Assembly: GCA_910577825.1 (NCBI GenBank)
Contig: CAJTOK010000007.1
Coordinates: forward strand, 3,643-67,642
Direction of reading: 5' to 3'
Length of the DNA stretch: 64,000 nt
Source of the DNA: an uncultured Lachnospiraceae bacterium
GTDB lineage: Bacteria; Bacillota; Clostridia; Lachnospirales; Lachnospiraceae
Shown: positions 18,328-27,694 of the stretch, one piece after another
How positions within the stretch are numbered: the stretch's first letter is position 1
Layout: every line of letters begins with the position of its first letter
Translations under genes and position numbers: made by a program
The notes under the pieces: generated by a model
The model's database searches: none
What the model was told of the DNA's origin: nothing
What the model saw: the letters and a program-made list of their open reading frames with translations, nothing else

Positions 18328-19791
18328 TTATACGATATCCTGCCCTTTCTGCACTGCGTCCATAACCGCCCTGGCCTTATTAATACATTCACGGTACTCA
18401 TTTCCAGGAACACTGCCTGCCACAATGCCTGCCCCTGACCTTACAAATATTTTCCCGTTCTTTTTAAATACAGTCCTTATAGCTATACATGTATCAAGAT
18501 TGCCAGTAAAATCTATATAACCAATAGCACCGCCGTATATGCCACGTTTATTATTTTCAAGCCTGTTAATAATTTCCATGGCTTTTATTTTAGGCGCTCC
18601 TGACAATGTACCGGCCGGGAGCACTGCATCAACTGCATCAAGCCCGCATTTATCATTACGTATAATCCCTTTAACAGTAGAACCTATGTGCATTACATGT
18701 GAATATTTTAAGATATCCATATAATGTTCAACTTCAACCGTGCCAAACTGGCTTATTTTGCCAAGGTCATTCCTTCCAAGGTCAACAAGCATATTATGTT
18801 CTGCCTTCTCTTTCTCATCTTTAAGAAGCCCCTCTTCAAGTGCCTTATCCTCTGCTTCATCCCTGCCCCTTGGCCTTGTTCCTGCAAGCGGGAATGTATG
18901 GAGTACGCCATCCTCAAGCTTTACAAGGGTTTCAGGCGAAGCTCCTGCCACTTCAATATCATCACTGCTAAAATAAAACATATAAGGCGAAGGGTTAATT
19001 GTGCGCAGCACCCTGTAAGCATTCAGAAGGCTTCCTTCATATCCTGCCTCAAGCCTGTTAGAAAGCACCACCTGGAAAATATCCCCCTCATAAATATGTT
19101 TCTTTGCTTTTTCTACCATATTGCAATATTCTTCTTCTGTAAAAAGAGGGGTAAAACCTGTAGTAATCTTTCCAGGTATTATTTCTGCCGGTGTACCATT
19201 CTGTATAAGGTCTAATATCCCGTCAATCTCTTTTATGCACCTGTTATAATCTTCATCAAGGTTACTTGTGGCTGCATTAACAATTACTATTATCTTCTGG
19301 TGGAGGTTGTCAAATGCAATAACCTTGTCAAAAAGCATTAAATCTACATCTTTAAAACCTTCCTGCCCGTCTGCATCAAGTTTAAGCCCGGGTTCGCTGT
19401 ATTTAATGTAATCATATGAAAAATAACCAGCAAGCCCGCCTGTAAATGTTGGAAGCCCTTTTACCTTAGGGCTTGTATATTCCTGTAAAATCTCCTTTAT
19501 ATATCCACCTGGGTGCTTTACCTTTTTACTGGTTACTTCCCCCTGGCTGTTTTTTATAGACATTATCCCGTCAGTACATGTAATTTCAAGCTCCGGGTCA
19601 TACCCTAAAAATGTATATCTTCCCCACTTCTCCTGGTTCTCAACACTTTCCAGCATAAAACAGTGGCGGCTCTGCCCCTTTAATATTCTTAAAACCTGCA
19701 TAGGTGTTGTTATATCTGATAAAATTTCTTTACTTACAGGTACAATTTTATATCCCTGTGATATTTTCTTTGCCTCTTCTAAACTAACCAT
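18328..19791 (-). CDS. trpE: anthranilate synthase component I
   Basis: TrpE converts chorismate to anthranilate with ammonia from TrpG. The 487-aa length is standard. The C-terminal chorismate-binding half shows PSPYMFYF, AGTRPRGRDEAED, NMLVDLGRNDLG and PAGTLSGAPKIKAMEII. The N-terminal feedback region contains the FMLESVE stretch, which resembles the LLES motif used for tryptophan inhibition. It is the first structural gene behind the T-box leader, started by ATG after AAGGAGG. Confidence 0.96.
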   Translation of the reverse strand: MVSLEEAKKISQGYKIVPVSKEILSDITTPMQVLRILKGQSRHCFMLESVENQEKWGRYTFLGYDPELEITCTDGIMSIKNSQGEVTSKKVKHPGGYIKEILQEYTSPKVKGLPTFTGGLAGYFSYDYIKYSEPGLKLDADGQEGFKDVDLMLFDKVIAFDNLHQKIIVIVNAATSNLDEDYNRCIKEIDGILDLIQNGTPAEIIPGKITTGFTPLFTEEEYCNMVEKAKKHIYEGDIFQVVLSNRLEAGYEGSLLNAYRVLRTINPSPYMFYFSSDDIEVAGASPETLVKLEDGVLHTFPLAGTRPRGRDEAEDKALEEGLLKDEKEKAEHNMLVDLGRNDLGKISQFGTVEVEHYMDILKYSHVMHIGSTVKGIIRNDKCGLDAVDAVLPAGTLSGAPKIKAMEIINRLENNKRGIYGGAIGYIDFTGNLDTCIAIRTVFKKNGKIFVRSGAGIVAGSVPGNEYRECINKARAVMDAVQKGQDIV

Positions 19792-20163
19792 TTAAAACCT
19801 CCTTAGCTGCATGGGAAATTCCAACATAAGCGGGCTTTTTATAAAAATCCTGGCATTAAAAAATCCCTGGCCATTATTATAATTATATAATAACAGCCAA
19901 GGACGGATTATTCTTAACCGCGGTGCCACCTTGTTTTATGGTTTCCCATACTCTTTGCAGAATACCAGCATATTCCCGGCAACTAACGTATGCCTCCACG
20001 TCATAGAATACTCAGGTTTATACTTTTATATAAAACCCTTTGGCTATGCCCTCAGTGGTCCATTTAATGAACTGTTACTGCGGGTTTCCAGCAATGCCCG
20101 CTCTCTGTAAGCACATATTCCATTTTTATCTCCACCTCAACGGTTTACAATTAATATTCAACT
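19792..20163 (-). ncRNA. T-box riboswitch leader, tryptophan type
   Basis: The minus strand contains the T-box sequence AAGGTGGCACCGCGG at 19918-19932, the bulge that pairs with the uncharged tRNA acceptor end. It is followed by a terminator stem whose arms are CCTTGGC-type and GCCAGGG-type, leading to ATTTTTT near 19857-19903. The upstream part has the GAGAGCGGG segment of stem I and a candidate specifier TGG in TTAAATGGACCACT near 20064-20077, the tryptophan codon. Established knowledge: uncharged tRNA-Trp stabilises the antiterminator so that the operon is transcribed when tryptophan is scarce. Confidence 0.93.
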
Positions 20164-20170
20164 GTAGTAT

Positions 20171-20198
20171 AGTATACACTTTTAAAATTCTTTGTCAA
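20171..20198 (-). promoter_or_regulatory. promoter of the trp operon
   Basis: On the minus strand a perfect TTGACA (20193-20198) and TATACT (20171-20176) are separated by 16 bases. Transcription would start near 20164 and produce a leader of about 370 nt. Confidence 0.75.
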
Positions 20199-20249
20199 CC
20201 CTGTTTTTTGAGTTTTCCTGTTTTTATTAACAAATGCAGTTGCAACGCT

Positions 20250-22313
20250 TTATATCCCATCTATTAATACAAGTAATGTATCATATCCTTTTTCCGCAAT
20301 TAACTGTGCTGGTGTTATCCCTTTATTATTTGCCCTGTTATAGTCTGCGCCTTTTTTTATAAGGAAACGTGCCACTTCCTGGTTTCCATATTCCAGTGCA
20401 TAATATAGTGCATTATTTCCATTATTATCTATAGCATTTACATCTGCGCCTGCACGTGCCAGTTCTTTCACAACCCCTTTATAACAGCGGTTCTGGGCAT
20501 TAAGTATTAAAGCTGTATTTCCATAATTATCTGTATGGTTTACGTCTGCGCCCCTTTCAAGGAAAAGTGGCAGAAGTCTGGTATTTGTATTAAGGTCTGC
20601 GTATTGTAAAACCATAAGTGGTGTTTTGCCATCATTTCTTGCAATATCCAGGTTCTTTAATTCCTTTAACAGCGCTTCCCTTTCTTCTGTTTTTAAATCA
20701 CCGCCAAATTTCTTTTTCATAACTGCAAAATGTGCTGGTGTTTCACCATCTGCATTTTGCATGGAATCATCCGCACCATTTTCCATAAGGACTTTAACAG
20801 CATCTGTGCTTCCATATATACATGCTGTATGCAGCGGTGTATTGCCTGCTTCTGACGGGCCGTCCCCTGTTATATTGGCATCTGCGCCTTTTTCTATCAT
20901 AACTTTTAACATTCCGCTATGGTTATTACGTGCTGCCTGGTGCATTGCTGTAGTACCATCATTGCTGGCATATTCCATTGATTCTTTTGAAAAGAACCCT
21001 GCTGCCTTTTCATAATAATCATCTTTCCTGCCATACATCATATTTCTTTTATGTAATGATGCCACAATAAATGCCGGTGTCTTTCCATTCACAACTGGTT
21101 CATTTATATCTATGCCAAATCCAGCAAATTTTTTAATAACATCTGGATTATACCTGCTGATACATTCGTCACGCAGGCATGTAACACTGCCTCCGCTATG
21201 TACCGGGACAGTAAAATCTATGCCGCCTTCTTTGCAGATATCTAAAACCTCACATCCCTTATCATTAGCAAGGGCATTATAAAATATGCCAGAAAGGCAT
21301 TTCATATCGTCATCATCATCTGTATCCACCCGTTCCACAAGTTTTTTTGCAAGATACAGCGCTATGCTTTTATTATCCATCTCATCTTCTGAAAAACTTG
21401 CAAATGCGTTGCCTGTAATCCTTGCAAGGTTATTTAAATCCATGCTGCATAAACTGCATGTCCCTTCTGCTCCATGTTCTTTTAAAGCCATGGACAAAGC
21501 CTCACTGTACTGGCTTTCTGCAAGCATTAGCGGTGTTTTGCCACTGTTATTCCTGCAATTAACATCTGCACCTTTTTCTATAAGGCTTAATGCCGCTGTC
21601 ATATGGCGGTTACTAACTGCCATCATAAGAAGTGTATTGCCATCACCATCAATATAGCCTGTATCTGCGCCTTTTTCCAGAAAAATATCTGCCAAAGCCC
21701 ATGAACTGTTTGTATTGCTGCCATTAAGCATACATACAAGAGGGGACATTCCATCTTTATTTTTCTGGTTTATATATTCCTTATTATCCCCTTCTGGAAG
21801 AATGCGTGCAATTTCCCTTATCTGTAAAAAGCTTTTCCGCTGGCATTCATAAGAAGGAATTAAACCTTTGATATATGGGGATGCAAGATAATGGAATACA
21901 TTCCTTCCATCCAGGTCACAAACAGAAGCATCTGCACCATAATTTAACAGAAGCTTTGCCATTTTTAAATTCCCACGGCTGCACGCAAGCATAAGCGGGG
22001 TAATTCCATTTCTTCCAGCAACATTAACAATTCCATTATTGCCTGCATTGCCAAGGATATCCGAAATGGTGTTATAAAAATTATGCCACACAAGAAGCTG
22101 GAACAGGTTAAGCCCCGTATTTCCTGACAGTTTAATTAAACAGTCCGTTCCACAGCCACTAACACATTCTTCTATATCCTTTATTTCTTTATCTTTGAAA
22201 ATATTATACCTGTAAATACAGTTCTGGAAATCATCTTCCCACCAGGGTATATATTTACACCTGTTAGTCCCGCATGAATTTACAAGTAAATCTGTTAATT
22301 CTTTTATATCCAT
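20250..22313 (-). CDS. ankyrin-repeat protein, 687 aa
   Basis: The protein is mostly ankyrin repeats, visible from repeated GxTPLMxA and GADVNxxDxxGNTAL units, with at least ten to twelve in two blocks (about 80-300 and 440-687). The first 60 residues hold several cysteines (NSCGTNRCK, CVSGCGTDCL). The middle (about 280-420) has fewer repeats and more cysteines (CSLC). There is no signal peptide and no recognised enzyme domain, so a cytoplasmic protein-binding scaffold is the best inference. Partners are unknown. It lies 17 bases downstream of a second ankyrin gene, in apparent co-transcription. Confidence 0.85.
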   Translation of the reverse strand: MDIKELTDLLVNSCGTNRCKYIPWWEDDFQNCIYRYNIFKDKEIKDIEECVSGCGTDCLIKLSGNTGLNLFQLLVWHNFYNTISDILGNAGNNGIVNVAGRNGITPLMLACSRGNLKMAKLLLNYGADASVCDLDGRNVFHYLASPYIKGLIPSYECQRKSFLQIREIARILPEGDNKEYINQKNKDGMSPLVCMLNGSNTNSSWALADIFLEKGADTGYIDGDGNTLLMMAVSNRHMTAALSLIEKGADVNCRNNSGKTPLMLAESQYSEALSMALKEHGAEGTCSLCSMDLNNLARITGNAFASFSEDEMDNKSIALYLAKKLVERVDTDDDDDMKCLSGIFYNALANDKGCEVLDICKEGGIDFTVPVHSGGSVTCLRDECISRYNPDVIKKFAGFGIDINEPVVNGKTPAFIVASLHKRNMMYGRKDDYYEKAAGFFSKESMEYASNDGTTAMHQAARNNHSGMLKVMIEKGADANITGDGPSEAGNTPLHTACIYGSTDAVKVLMENGADDSMQNADGETPAHFAVMKKKFGGDLKTEEREALLKELKNLDIARNDGKTPLMVLQYADLNTNTRLLPLFLERGADVNHTDNYGNTALILNAQNRCYKGVVKELARAGADVNAIDNNGNNALYYALEYGNQEVARFLIKKGADYNRANNKGITPAQLIAEKGYDTLLVLIDGI

Positions 22314-22330
22314 AAAAATCCCCCGCCGCT

Positions 22331-23308
22331 TTAATTCTCTGCCCCTGCCAGAAGAAGCTTCTCCACTATATCATTATTCCCGTTTTCTGTAGCGTAATAA
22401 AGTGCTGTATGCCCGTCTGTATCTGTATATGTAAAATCTGCACCATTGTCAAGAAGAATACCTGTAATATAGTTACTGCCTGTCTGTGCTGCTATTATAA
22501 GCGCAGTTTCGCCCAGTTCATTACGCCAGTTTATATCTGCACCATGTTCTAACAGGTCTTTTACAAGGCGCTGGTTTCCATTGTATGTTGCTGCCTGTAA
22601 TGGTGAATCACCATGGCTTCCGCTTATATTAACATCTGCGCCTGCTTCTATAAGAAGTTCTGCAATCATAATATTATTATTCTGCGTTACAGCAATAAAA
22701 AGCGGTGTAAGCTTTTTATCATTACGTGCATTAATATTAATATCCCCCTTGGCAAGTATAGCCTTTACCATTTCCCCCTGGTTATTATAACAGGCATGGT
22801 GGAGCGGGGTATTACCAAAAGAATCTGCATTGTCCCCGTTTCCTCCAGGCATTATTTCCAGAAGCTGCACAAGCCCCATTGAATTGGCATAATCAAAAGC
22901 AGACCGCCCCTGGTTATCCTTAACAGAGGTATCTGCCCCGGTTATGATAAGATACTTTGCTGCTTCAGCTTTACCCGCACAGACAGCATAAATAAGCGCA
23001 GTTTTTCCTTCCCTGTCTGTGGCATTTATATCTGCACCTGCATCTATAAGGATTTTTATAATTTCCTTATTGCCAGATATTACAGCCATATGCAGCGGCG
23101 TAATGCTCTGGTTGGAAATTATATTTACATCTGCACCTTTTCCAGCCAGAAGTTTTACAATATCCCTGTATCCCTTTTTACAGGCATAATGTACAGGTGA
23201 AAAGCCCAGTTCATCAACTGCATTTACATTAATCCCCTCTTTTTTAAGAAATGCTGTTACAACCCCTTTTTGCCCGTTCTGGCATGCCTTTAATAATAAT
23301 TTCTCCAT
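22331..23308 (-). CDS. ankyrin-repeat protein, 325 aa
   Basis: Nearly the whole length is ankyrin repeats, about nine in series, beginning LLLKACQNGQKGVVTAFL and ending GNNDIVEKLLLAGAEN. Consensus features are strong: TPLHMAVISGN, DREGKTALIYAV and NTPLHHACYNN. There is no signal peptide or added domain. The start follows GGAGATGG. It sits 23 bases downstream of the membrane-protein gene at 23332-24864 and upstream of the larger ankyrin gene, which suggests duplication and a common transcript. Function is unknown beyond probable protein binding. Confidence 0.87.
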   Translation of the reverse strand: MEKLLLKACQNGQKGVVTAFLKKEGINVNAVDELGFSPVHYACKKGYRDIVKLLAGKGADVNIISNQSITPLHMAVISGNKEIIKILIDAGADINATDREGKTALIYAVCAGKAEAAKYLIITGADTSVKDNQGRSAFDYANSMGLVQLLEIMPGGNGDNADSFGNTPLHHACYNNQGEMVKAILAKGDININARNDKKLTPLFIAVTQNNNIMIAELLIEAGADVNISGSHGDSPLQAATYNGNQRLVKDLLEHGADINWRNELGETALIIAAQTGSNYITGILLDNGADFTYTDTDGHTALYYATENGNNDIVEKLLLAGAEN

Positions 23309-23331
23309 AATTATCCCATCTCCATATTATT

Positions 23332-24864
23332 TTATTGTTTTATTATATAATTTTTACCGTTTATTGCCGTGATATTTTTTAAAGTATCTATTGTTATAAG
23401 CATCATTACTGGTACAAAGTGCATTACATAACGTGACTTTGTTTCCCATATTGACAGAAATAAAAACAGCCCAAAAAGTGCAAGCCTCCACATTGCTGCG
23501 GAATTAGTTTCCCTTTTTGCTAACCCGTATACAACCGAAATCCCAGTAAATACCAGTAACGTCCAGTGGTATATTGTACAGCATAAGTTATATAATGGAT
23601 AAAATTTCCCCTTTTTAAAAAATACTGCCTGAAGCCATGATTTTCTTACAGGCTGCCTTTGCAAATGGAAATCCATATCATATTTACCATTAGACCATGT
23701 ATTTACAGCTTTAATATACTGATGGGCAAAAAGCCCTGTAATACCATAATCTTTAAGGCGCTTCTTAATCATTTCCATATTGCCTTTTTGCTTTTCCTCT
23801 TTTGTTGCAAATGAACTTGTATATTCCCTGTCCTCAAGATTATAGTTTCCTGCCCCTTTAAGCCCCATCATAACCCAGTGTGTATATGGGAAATTTTCTT
23901 TATCATAATCTGTCTGGTCAACCATATCTATTTTATCAAGAACCATATTATATGACACCATACATGTACCAAAAACAAGCATAATTGCTGACGTAGCAAT
24001 AATTCCTTTCTTCCAGCCTTTAACAATAACCATATGGAAGACACTGGCAATAGTGATAATTGCAACTGTAGGCTTTAATTCAAACCCAGCCCATGTAACC
24101 AGCCCCATTATACACGCCAGGACATATATTTTTATTCCTTTCCTGTTAAAATTTTCCTCTATTAACTGGTAACATAATAAAAGTCCTGCAACTGCAGGAA
24201 GCACAAGGGTATCTGTATAAACAAATGGTATATATGTGTAAAATGGTATAAATAAAAATGCCATTACCTGGAAAAACACTGCTGCCCTTTTGCCATACTT
24301 CCTTTTTACAAGAACCATGCAAAGTATTATGCCAATATCAATGGCAAGAATATTTAAAACCATATTCCAGTAAAGGAAATTAACAGAACCAAAACCCTTT
24401 AATATCATAAACCAGGCTGTTTCCAAAAGAAGCAGCATCTGGTTATTAGGATAACGCAGGAAATAAAAATTATATTCACTGCTTGTCTTAAAAACACTAT
24501 CCAGTGCCATTTCACTTGCCTGTTTAAATATAACATTCCTGTCACCAGCAGGCGTTACCGCCATTTCATATCCAATATATGCCTGCAATGCCACCTGTAT
24601 TACCATTAAAAACACTGTTACTGTTATAACAGAACACCGGTCTGTATAACGTACTGCTATTGTCCTTAAATTACTTATAATCCCTGGCTTTCTTTTATAC
24701 AGTATTACCACTGCTGTTATAAGTAAAAGGGGAATTAACATCAATATATTATCCCATATCCCAAATATAACAATACCTGGCAGCATTAAAAACCATAATA
24801 CTGCAAACATCCCATGAAATAACATGCTTGCTATGCCTTGTAATCCTTTAGAACCTTTATCCAT
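23332..24864 (-). CDS. polytopic membrane protein, GT-C (PMT/ArnT-like) glycosyltransferase-like
   Basis: About 510 aa with roughly eleven hydrophobic helices and a soluble stretch near residues 325-400. The layout resembles GT-C enzymes that transfer sugars from lipid carriers. There is a loop after an early helix with acidic residues (TPAGDRNVIF) where the catalytic acid is expected, but I cannot name a subfamily. The frame opens at a GTG (24879), yet that GTG is inside the ribosome-binding site (GTGAGGTGG), so the ATG at 24864 is chosen. It probably glycosylates a surface polymer; acceptor and sugar are unknown. A flippase-like role is an alternative. Confidence 0.6.
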   Translation of the reverse strand: MDKGSKGLQGIASMLFHGMFAVLWFLMLPGIVIFGIWDNILMLIPLLLITAVVILYKRKPGIISNLRTIAVRYTDRCSVITVTVFLMVIQVALQAYIGYEMAVTPAGDRNVIFKQASEMALDSVFKTSSEYNFYFLRYPNNQMLLLLETAWFMILKGFGSVNFLYWNMVLNILAIDIGIILCMVLVKRKYGKRAAVFFQVMAFLFIPFYTYIPFVYTDTLVLPAVAGLLLCYQLIEENFNRKGIKIYVLACIMGLVTWAGFELKPTVAIITIASVFHMVIVKGWKKGIIATSAIMLVFGTCMVSYNMVLDKIDMVDQTDYDKENFPYTHWVMMGLKGAGNYNLEDREYTSSFATKEEKQKGNMEMIKKRLKDYGITGLFAHQYIKAVNTWSNGKYDMDFHLQRQPVRKSWLQAVFFKKGKFYPLYNLCCTIYHWTLLVFTGISVVYGLAKRETNSAAMWRLALFGLFLFLSIWETKSRYVMHFVPVMMLITIDTLKNITAINGKNYIIKQ

Positions 24865-24879
24865 ATAATACCACCTCAC

Positions 24880-25166
24880 AATAATTTGTTTTAATTTGCG
24901 GTATATATATTACCAGAACTGCTGCCAGGTATTCAATACTTTACAGGAATAATTAAGAAAACATTAAAAAATTTTAATAACTTCTTAAACAGCCGCGTAA
25001 TTATAACAAGTTCTTACCCAGAAATATTGAAAATACTCATAATCTGTGATAAACTGCCAGTATGGGTACTACCAAGATGGCAGGCGGCCAGCCCTCTCCG
25101 GAGGGACTGTGACCCTCCGTTTACATAGAAACCTGCAAAGGAATCTTTGAAAGGAGGGTATGTTTT
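24880..25166. other. intergenic region with structured leader of the small peptide gene
   Basis: On the plus strand from about 25070 to 25140 lies a G/C-rich stretch unlike its surroundings. It contains the hairpin GCCCTCTCCGGAGGGAC and the segment TGTGACCCTCCGTTTACA, which can also pair with the GGAGGG of the ribosome-binding site at 25153-25158. It is a candidate translation-blocking leader for the 33-aa peptide. Left of 25060 I see only AT-rich sequence. Confidence 0.4.
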
Positions 25167-25268
25167 ATGCTGACTATAGAAGGCCTGATAGCAGTGCTGG
25201 CACTATGTGGCACTTGCTTCGGGATTGGATATACAATAGGATTTCACCATGGAAAAACACAGAAATAG
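25167..25268 (+). CDS. 33-aa membrane peptide, holin-like-toxin type
   Basis: The peptide MLTIEGLIAVLALCGTCFGI continues for 13 more residues (GYTIGFHHGKTQK). It is a single hydrophobic helix with a basic tail, the format of type I toxin peptides and of the small holin-like toxins of Firmicutes. AAAGGAGGG precedes the ATG by nine bases. A clear terminator follows at once, so it is a complete stand-alone gene on the strand opposite to its neighbours. The antitoxin would be expected as an antisense RNA over the leader or terminator; I cannot see one. It could instead be a harmless membrane peptide. Confidence 0.6.
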   Translation: MLTIEGLIAVLALCGTCFGIGYTIGFHHGKTQK

Positions 25269-25301
25269 CCGCCCTGGCCTGGAAAACTAGGCGGCTGTTT
25301 T
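25267..25301 (+). terminator. terminator of the 33-aa peptide gene
   Basis: AGCCGCC (25267-25273) pairs with GGCGGCT (25290-25296), then GTTTTTAT follows. The stem begins at the stop codon itself. Confidence 0.8.
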
Positions 25302-25415
25302 TATAAGCCAATATAATCCGGGCTAACCGTCTGGCGGTAGTGCCTTTCATATGTATAATATAACACACTGGCATCAGACTTTCAAGGAATTTTTGGATAG
25401 CGCAGTGTAATAATA

Positions 25416-26570
25416 TTATCTCTCCTGCCTCTGGTATCTGCTTACAGCCAGTGTTACAGCTATAAACATTATTGTAAAAAGTATCTGTATCCCAATCCCT
25501 CTCCATATTTCTTTTACAACATTCTGTGGAATCTGTGCATATCCGCTTAATTTATTATTAACTTCTTCATACCAGTAAACAGGTACAAACCTTGCAGCCT
25601 TCCTTACTGTATTATTTAGCATAGATAGTGGTACAAATACCCCTCCTAAAAATGACATAAAAAGTGATACTGGTGTAACTATCATATTTACTGTATCCGC
25701 TTTCTTTGCAATCATGCCGGTTAAAAATGCCATAGAAAGTGACAACATCATAACAGTGAATGAATTTAATATATAGTAAAAGATATTTGCATTATTTAAC
25801 AGTTCCTCTCCCTTAATTACAAGCACCATTATAATAAATCCTGTCCATACAGCCACACCTGTAACAATAAATGCAAGGAAGGCCTCCCCTGACTGCCTGC
25901 GCAGTGGTACAGCTGATGCTGCCATACGGTTTTTAACTTCTTTTTTCCTGAAAGAACATACTATAATCCCAAGTGAATTGCCTAATATTGCTATGCTTAT
26001 GTATGGAAAATACTGGAATAAATATGCGAAGTCTGGCATATTGCCGCCATTTCCATTAACATCTAAAAGTGTTACTTTGCTTTCTTTAATATCTGAAACT
26101 TTCTTAAAGCTTTCTTCCATTGTGTATCCTGCAAGATTATATTTTATTATACGGTTTATAAAATCATTTATCTGGCTTTCTACATACATATAACTGAACT
26201 GCCCTGGCTGCTGTGTAACTGCAACAGCCGCTTTCCCAGATAAAAACTGTTCCCCAAATCCTTCTGGTATCTGTATTACTATATCATATTTCTGGTAATA
26301 CATTTCCTCCTGCAATACACTTAAATTATCTTTCACTTTTTTTGCATTATGGAGTTTTGAAATATACCTGGCAATATTTTCTGAAATTCCACTTTTATCC
26401 TTGTCAACAATAGCAGCCCTTAGTTTTGACTCCATAAACTGGTCCTGGCCATTATTTCCTTTGCCTGCATAAAGCATTACAACACTTATAGCAGCAAATA
26501 TAACAAAATACATTATTATCATGCCTGTATTTTTCTTTATAATCTTCATATAACATTTAAATACTGTCAT
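25416..26570 (-). CDS. ABC-2 type transporter permease (second)
   Basis: A 384-aa permease of the ABC-2/YhgE-like exporter group. One N-terminal helix (about 17-37) is followed by a large extracytoplasmic domain (about 40-195) and then five to six helices. It shares its layout with the neighbour at 26557-27678 and is probably its heterodimer partner. It overlaps that gene by 14 bases. The start follows AGGAGGGAATGTT. Substrates of this type are usually peptides, lantibiotics or drugs. Nothing in the sequence decides which. Confidence 0.87.
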   Translation of the reverse strand: MTVFKCYMKIIKKNTGMIIMYFVIFAAISVVMLYAGKGNNGQDQFMESKLRAAIVDKDKSGISENIARYISKLHNAKKVKDNLSVLQEEMYYQKYDIVIQIPEGFGEQFLSGKAAVAVTQQPGQFSYMYVESQINDFINRIIKYNLAGYTMEESFKKVSDIKESKVTLLDVNGNGGNMPDFAYLFQYFPYISIAILGNSLGIIVCSFRKKEVKNRMAASAVPLRRQSGEAFLAFIVTGVAVWTGFIIMVLVIKGEELLNNANIFYYILNSFTVMMLSLSMAFLTGMIAKKADTVNMIVTPVSLFMSFLGGVFVPLSMLNNTVRKAARFVPVYWYEEVNNKLSGYAQIPQNVVKEIWRGIGIQILFTIMFIAVTLAVSRYQRQER

Positions 26571-27678
26571 AACATTCCCTCCTGGTCATTATAAATGTAA
26601 CAGTCCCCACAATTAAAGACATTATAACCAGTATAATTATATTCTTTACATATCTTCCAGGGTCATCATATACACTTATACTATATATTGCATCTGTAAT
26701 AACTGAAGCAGGGTTAATCCTGTTTAATACAGGGCAGTTATCTTCAACCAGCCCTTTTATCCCTCCAACCATAAGCCCTGAAAGGAAACTGGAGAAAAGC
26801 CCTGTTAATACCAGTATGCCTATTCTCACACCATTTGGCAGTTTTGAAAAAGTGCCTACAAACATTCCAATGCTTACCCCTATAAACCCTCCTGCCAGGC
26901 ATATCACTGTTAATTTAAAAATATTCCCGCTTAAATCAATTTTTAATATAAAATGCAGGTAAAAAAGAAGCACGGCAAGGCCTGCATAATGCACAAATAC
27001 AGCAGTCAATGTACTTGCTGCAATCTGCTTAAATTTACGTACAGAAGAAACCGCACGCCTTAAACCTACAGCAGAAATATTTGCCTGCAGCTGTACAGAT
27101 ACAAGATAGCCTATAAAACTTCCAAACATACATGCCATACTTATTAATGAAAAGAAATACTGCACCATCCCGTCCACACTTTTCCCCGTTAATGTTGTTT
27201 CATTTACAAATTCCTGGTATCCCGTCTTTGTTACAGCCTCAAATTTATCCGGTTTCTCCATTGCAATATCCTTATACATCTGTGCCTGCCTGTTAAATGT
27301 ATCTAATAGTGATTTAAGTATGCTGCTGCTTATATTATTGCCTGTCACAATAAGCTCTGGCTCTGAAGCTGCATAAAATACGCCTGTTACTTCCAGTTTT
27401 CTAAGCTTTGCATCCGCTTTTTTTCCGGAAAGTTTTTCTATTGCAATTAATTCCTGCCCGTTATCCTCTATCATTTCAAGATATTTAATAAAATTTTTTG
27501 ACATTTCAGAATTATCTTTTTCAACTACAGCAACATCTATAGTTTCAATTTCTGTTTTGTGGCTTCCAAATGACACATAAAATAGTGTTCCAAGTAATAT
27601 TGGAAAAAGCATTGACCAGAAAACAGTCTGTTTCTCCCTTAAAATAGTTATAAGGCAGTATTTCATTAAATGTAACAT
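26557..27678 (-). CDS. ABC-2 type transporter permease (first)
   Basis: A 373-aa permease with helix 1 at about 20-38, an extracytoplasmic domain up to about 170, and six helices thereafter. It has the same plan as the next gene and belongs to the same heterodimeric exporter. It is 16 bases downstream of the ATPase gene. Downstream, its stop overlaps the start of the second permease. Control probably comes from the kinase and regulator pair transcribed from the region to the right (29141-30867). Confidence 0.87.
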   Translation of the reverse strand: MLHLMKYCLITILREKQTVFWSMLFPILLGTLFYVSFGSHKTEIETIDVAVVEKDNSEMSKNFIKYLEMIEDNGQELIAIEKLSGKKADAKLRKLEVTGVFYAASEPELIVTGNNISSSILKSLLDTFNRQAQMYKDIAMEKPDKFEAVTKTGYQEFVNETTLTGKSVDGMVQYFFSLISMACMFGSFIGYLVSVQLQANISAVGLRRAVSSVRKFKQIAASTLTAVFVHYAGLAVLLFYLHFILKIDLSGNIFKLTVICLAGGFIGVSIGMFVGTFSKLPNGVRIGILVLTGLFSSFLSGLMVGGIKGLVEDNCPVLNRINPASVITDAIYSISVYDDPGRYVKNIIILVIMSLIVGTVTFIMTRRECYDSI

Positions 27679-27694
27679 AATATCCCCCCTGTTC

